NCBI RefSeq assembly: GCF_000253295.1
Contig: NC_015717.1
Coordinates: 1,240,001-1,304,000 of the forward strand
DNA length: 64,000 bases
Direction of reading: 5' to 3'
From: Hyphomicrobium sp. MC1
Lineage (GTDB): Bacteria > Pseudomonadota > Alphaproteobacteria > Rhizobiales > Hyphomicrobiaceae
Position 1 is the first letter of the stretch; each line of letters opens with the position of its first letter. Both the position numbers and the translations under genes were made by a program. The notes beneath the pieces are model-generated. The model saw nothing but the letters and a program-made list of their open reading frames with translations, did not search any database and was not told where the DNA came from. Below, piece after piece: positions 62,383-64,000 of the stretch.

Positions 62383-63060
62383 ATGGAAGGTTCTCAGTTC
62401 GCAAAGTCGGAACGGAAAGAGGAACGGCGCGGCGGCCGTCCGGCGGCGGGCACGGACCCGGCGAAGCGGCGTCAAATCTTGGAGGGGGCGGGCCGGATCT
62501 TTTCGGAGCTGGGGTTCGATGCCACCAGCATGAGTGACGTGGCGCGCGTCGCGCAGGTTTCGAAGGCGACGCTGTACGTTTATTTTCAGGACAAAGAACA
62601 CCTCTTCACCGCGATTTGCGCGGAGCAACGTGATCGCAAGATTGCTGAGAAGATCGCTCTGCTTGACGTCAATCTACCGATCGTCGCTGTGCTGCACCGT
62701 TTTGGCGTGGAAATTCTGACGACGATGTCCCAGCCGTTTGTCGTCGCCGCACATCGCATCGTGATCGGCGTGGCGGAACGGATGCCGGAAATTGGATCGG
62801 AATTCTATGAGGCCGGTCCGGTGCGCGTCATCGGAGCGTTGGCGGATTACCTCGATCATCACGTCAAAGCCGGTCATCTGGACATTCCTGACACGCGGCT
62901 TGCTGCGGCGCAGCTTCTTGAAGTGATCCCAGGTTCGCTGTTCAAGGCGCGGCTCTACGGCGTGCTGAAAGAACCGCCGGCCATCGAGGAAGTCGAGAAG
63001 AACGTCGCGTCTGGTGTGGCGCTGTTTATGAAGGGTTACGCGGCAAACAACGCCGCGTAA
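62383..63060 (+). CDS. TetR-family repressor of emrAB
   Basis: 225 residues. A basic, disordered head of about 25 residues (KSERKEERRGGRPAAGTDP) is followed by the TetR helix-turn-helix (ILEGAGRIFSELGFDATSMS and DVARVAQVSKATLYVYFQDK, about 32-71). The ligand domain (AEQRDRKIAEKIALLDVN onward) resembles the AefR-like C-terminal group. It is divergent from emrAB with three inverted repeats between them, so it most likely represses both. Inducer unknown. Confidence 0.9.
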   Translation: MEGSQFAKSERKEERRGGRPAAGTDPAKRRQILEGAGRIFSELGFDATSMSDVARVAQVSKATLYVYFQDKEHLFTAICAEQRDRKIAEKIALLDVNLPIVAVLHRFGVEILTTMSQPFVVAAHRIVIGVAERMPEIGSEFYEAGPVRVIGALADYLDHHVKAGHLDIPDTRLAAAQLLEVIPGSLFKARLYGVLKEPPAIEEVEKNVASGVALFMKGYAANNAA

Positions 63061-63108
63061 CTAAATTTGGCTGAGGCCTACGGTGGAAGAGGCGGAGCGT
63101 CCGCCGCT

Positions 63109-64000
63109 TCACGCGACGCTTTCTTCAACTCCGCTCGTCTCGGCGAAATCGAGATCGCTCCATTCCGACGGCACACCCGCGATCGAGCGCCAGTCGGGAA
63201 GGTTGGCGAGCGTCGGGTCGATATAGGTGTGATGCCAAAGCTGGGTCGCGAGAACGGCAACGAGCCCAAGCTCACCCGATTGGCGCTGATAGCCCCACCA
63301 GGAGAGATCCTTGTATTCGTTGCGCCACTTTGCGACGGCTTTCGGATCGAAGTATCCGGCCTTCTTGATCGACTCATCGCTGAGCAGCTCATCGACGTAG
63401 GGCAGGCGCTGTTCGAGGAAGAAGCCATCGAGCGGGGCGCGGAACATACCCTTCGGCCGCCATGCGACGGACTTCGGCAACCACTTCTCGGCGACGCGGC
63501 GGAGCAGATATTTCTCCGTCAGGCCTTTGAGCTTCCATTTCGGATCGATGCCCGCAAGGAAGTCGAAGACATTATTGTCGAGGAACGGATAGCGCATTTC
63601 GACCGATTGGCTCATCGCGATGCGGTCGCCCTTGAGGCTCAGGAGCTGGCCGGGAAGATGGATCTTACCTGCCCAGTACACGCCGCGGTTCACCGGATGC
63701 CACTTCGCCGCCCGGCTGCTGTCGGGGTCGATTGCCAGATAAGGATCGTGGTCCGACAGGCCGGCCATCATGCCGGTGCTGTAGAAGCGGAAGCGCGAGG
63801 CACCGAGAAGATCGTAGAAACGCTGGAACGGATGCATGCCGCCCGAAGACGTGGCGCACTTGTCGAGATAGGCCATCGCCTCGTCGTTGCAGCCAAGCCA
63901 GCGATGGAAATAGCGCTGCATCTTCGGCGGCAGAGTGCCGCCTGAGACCTTGCCCATCATTTCGATGATGCGATCGAATTTGTACCACGGGTAGCCGGCG
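63109..64000 (-). CDS. asnB: asparagine synthetase (glutamine-hydrolysing), C-terminal part
   Basis: The last 297 codons of a gene that runs off the right edge. The region matches the synthetase domain of AsnB: AGYPWYKFDRIIEMMGKVSG, VEMRYPFLDNNVFDFLAGID, and the end LATQLWHHTYIDPTLANLPD. The N-terminal glutaminase half is outside the window. It makes asparagine from aspartate, glutamine and ATP, or in some members of exopolysaccharide clusters amidates other substrates. It is convergent with tetR. A GGCGGA/TCCGCC hairpin at 63091-63105 lies between their stops. Confidence 0.88.
   Translation of the reverse strand, partial: AGYPWYKFDRIIEMMGKVSGGTLPPKMQRYFHRWLGCNDEAMAYLDKCATSSGGMHPFQRFYDLLGASRFRFYSTGMMAGLSDHDPYLAIDPDSSRAAKWHPVNRGVYWAGKIHLPGQLLSLKGDRIAMSQSVEMRYPFLDNNVFDFLAGIDPKWKLKGLTEKYLLRRVAEKWLPKSVAWRPKGMFRAPLDGFFLEQRLPYVDELLSDESIKKAGYFDPKAVAKWRNEYKDLSWWGYQRQSGELGLVAVLATQLWHHTYIDPTLANLPDWRSIAGVPSEWSDLDFAETSGVEESVA

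Overview
The window reads as a chromosomal segment of a GC-rich alphaproteobacterium of the order Hyphomicrobiales, most likely Hyphomicrobium-like. The reasons are the familiar alphaproteobacterial backbone uvrA ... ssb ... gyrA ... coaD - two cyclophilins - queA ... tgt, a GAAC-N7-GAAC LexA operator before ssb, a FixK/FNR-type box, and many small secreted proteins of the kind seen in this order. The genus is inference; no rRNA is present.

Layout. 1-2.6 kb: two divergent c-type cytochromes, two small secreted basic proteins and a HAD phosphatase. 2.9-11 kb: a minus-strand run encoding a SulP permease, a Ca2+/H+ antiporter, polyphosphate kinase 2 and an RND efflux pump (adaptor plus pump). 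11-15.3 kb: an accessory stretch with a PhnA/YjdM protein, a VOC protein, a cluster of palindromic repeats, an AT-richer orphan gene with PIN-like ends, and a cupin remnant. 15.3-31.5 kb: uvrA, a Kef-type antiporter, ssb, a CDF transporter, a PAP2 protein, an OmpW-like porin facing a Crp/Fnr regulator across a perfect FNR box, and gyrA. 31.9-42.6 kb: cytochrome c, coaD, an alkyltransferase-like protein, ppiA, ppiB, DUF423, queA, a secreted hydrolase, tgt, a DMT exporter, tRNA-Lys and murJ. 42.9-49.3 kb: small secreted or unknown proteins, ChaB, a GFA protein and a LuxR-type regulator. 49.5-56.3 kb: a MASE1-PAS-GGDEF-EAL protein, an alkylpyrone-type unit (tiny secreted peptide, type III polyketide synthase, ICMT-like methyltransferase) and an MFS transporter. 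56.4-59.1 kb: a patatin - acetoacetate decarboxylase - 3-hydroxybutyrate dehydrogenase operon that fits polyhydroxybutyrate/ketone-body use. 59.3-63.1 kb: EmrAB efflux with a divergent TetR regulator and repeated operators. The right edge cuts an asparagine synthetase.

Two palindromic repeat families fill the intergenic space. Family A has a fairly constant core with self-complementary arms that differ from copy to copy, and one copy forms part of the uvrA coding end. Family B hairpins often occur as pairs about 32 nt apart. The most unusual protein-level observation is a tRNA-guanine transglycosylase that lacks three of the four usual zinc ligands. No CRISPR array, phage, insertion sequence or classical defence system was seen.
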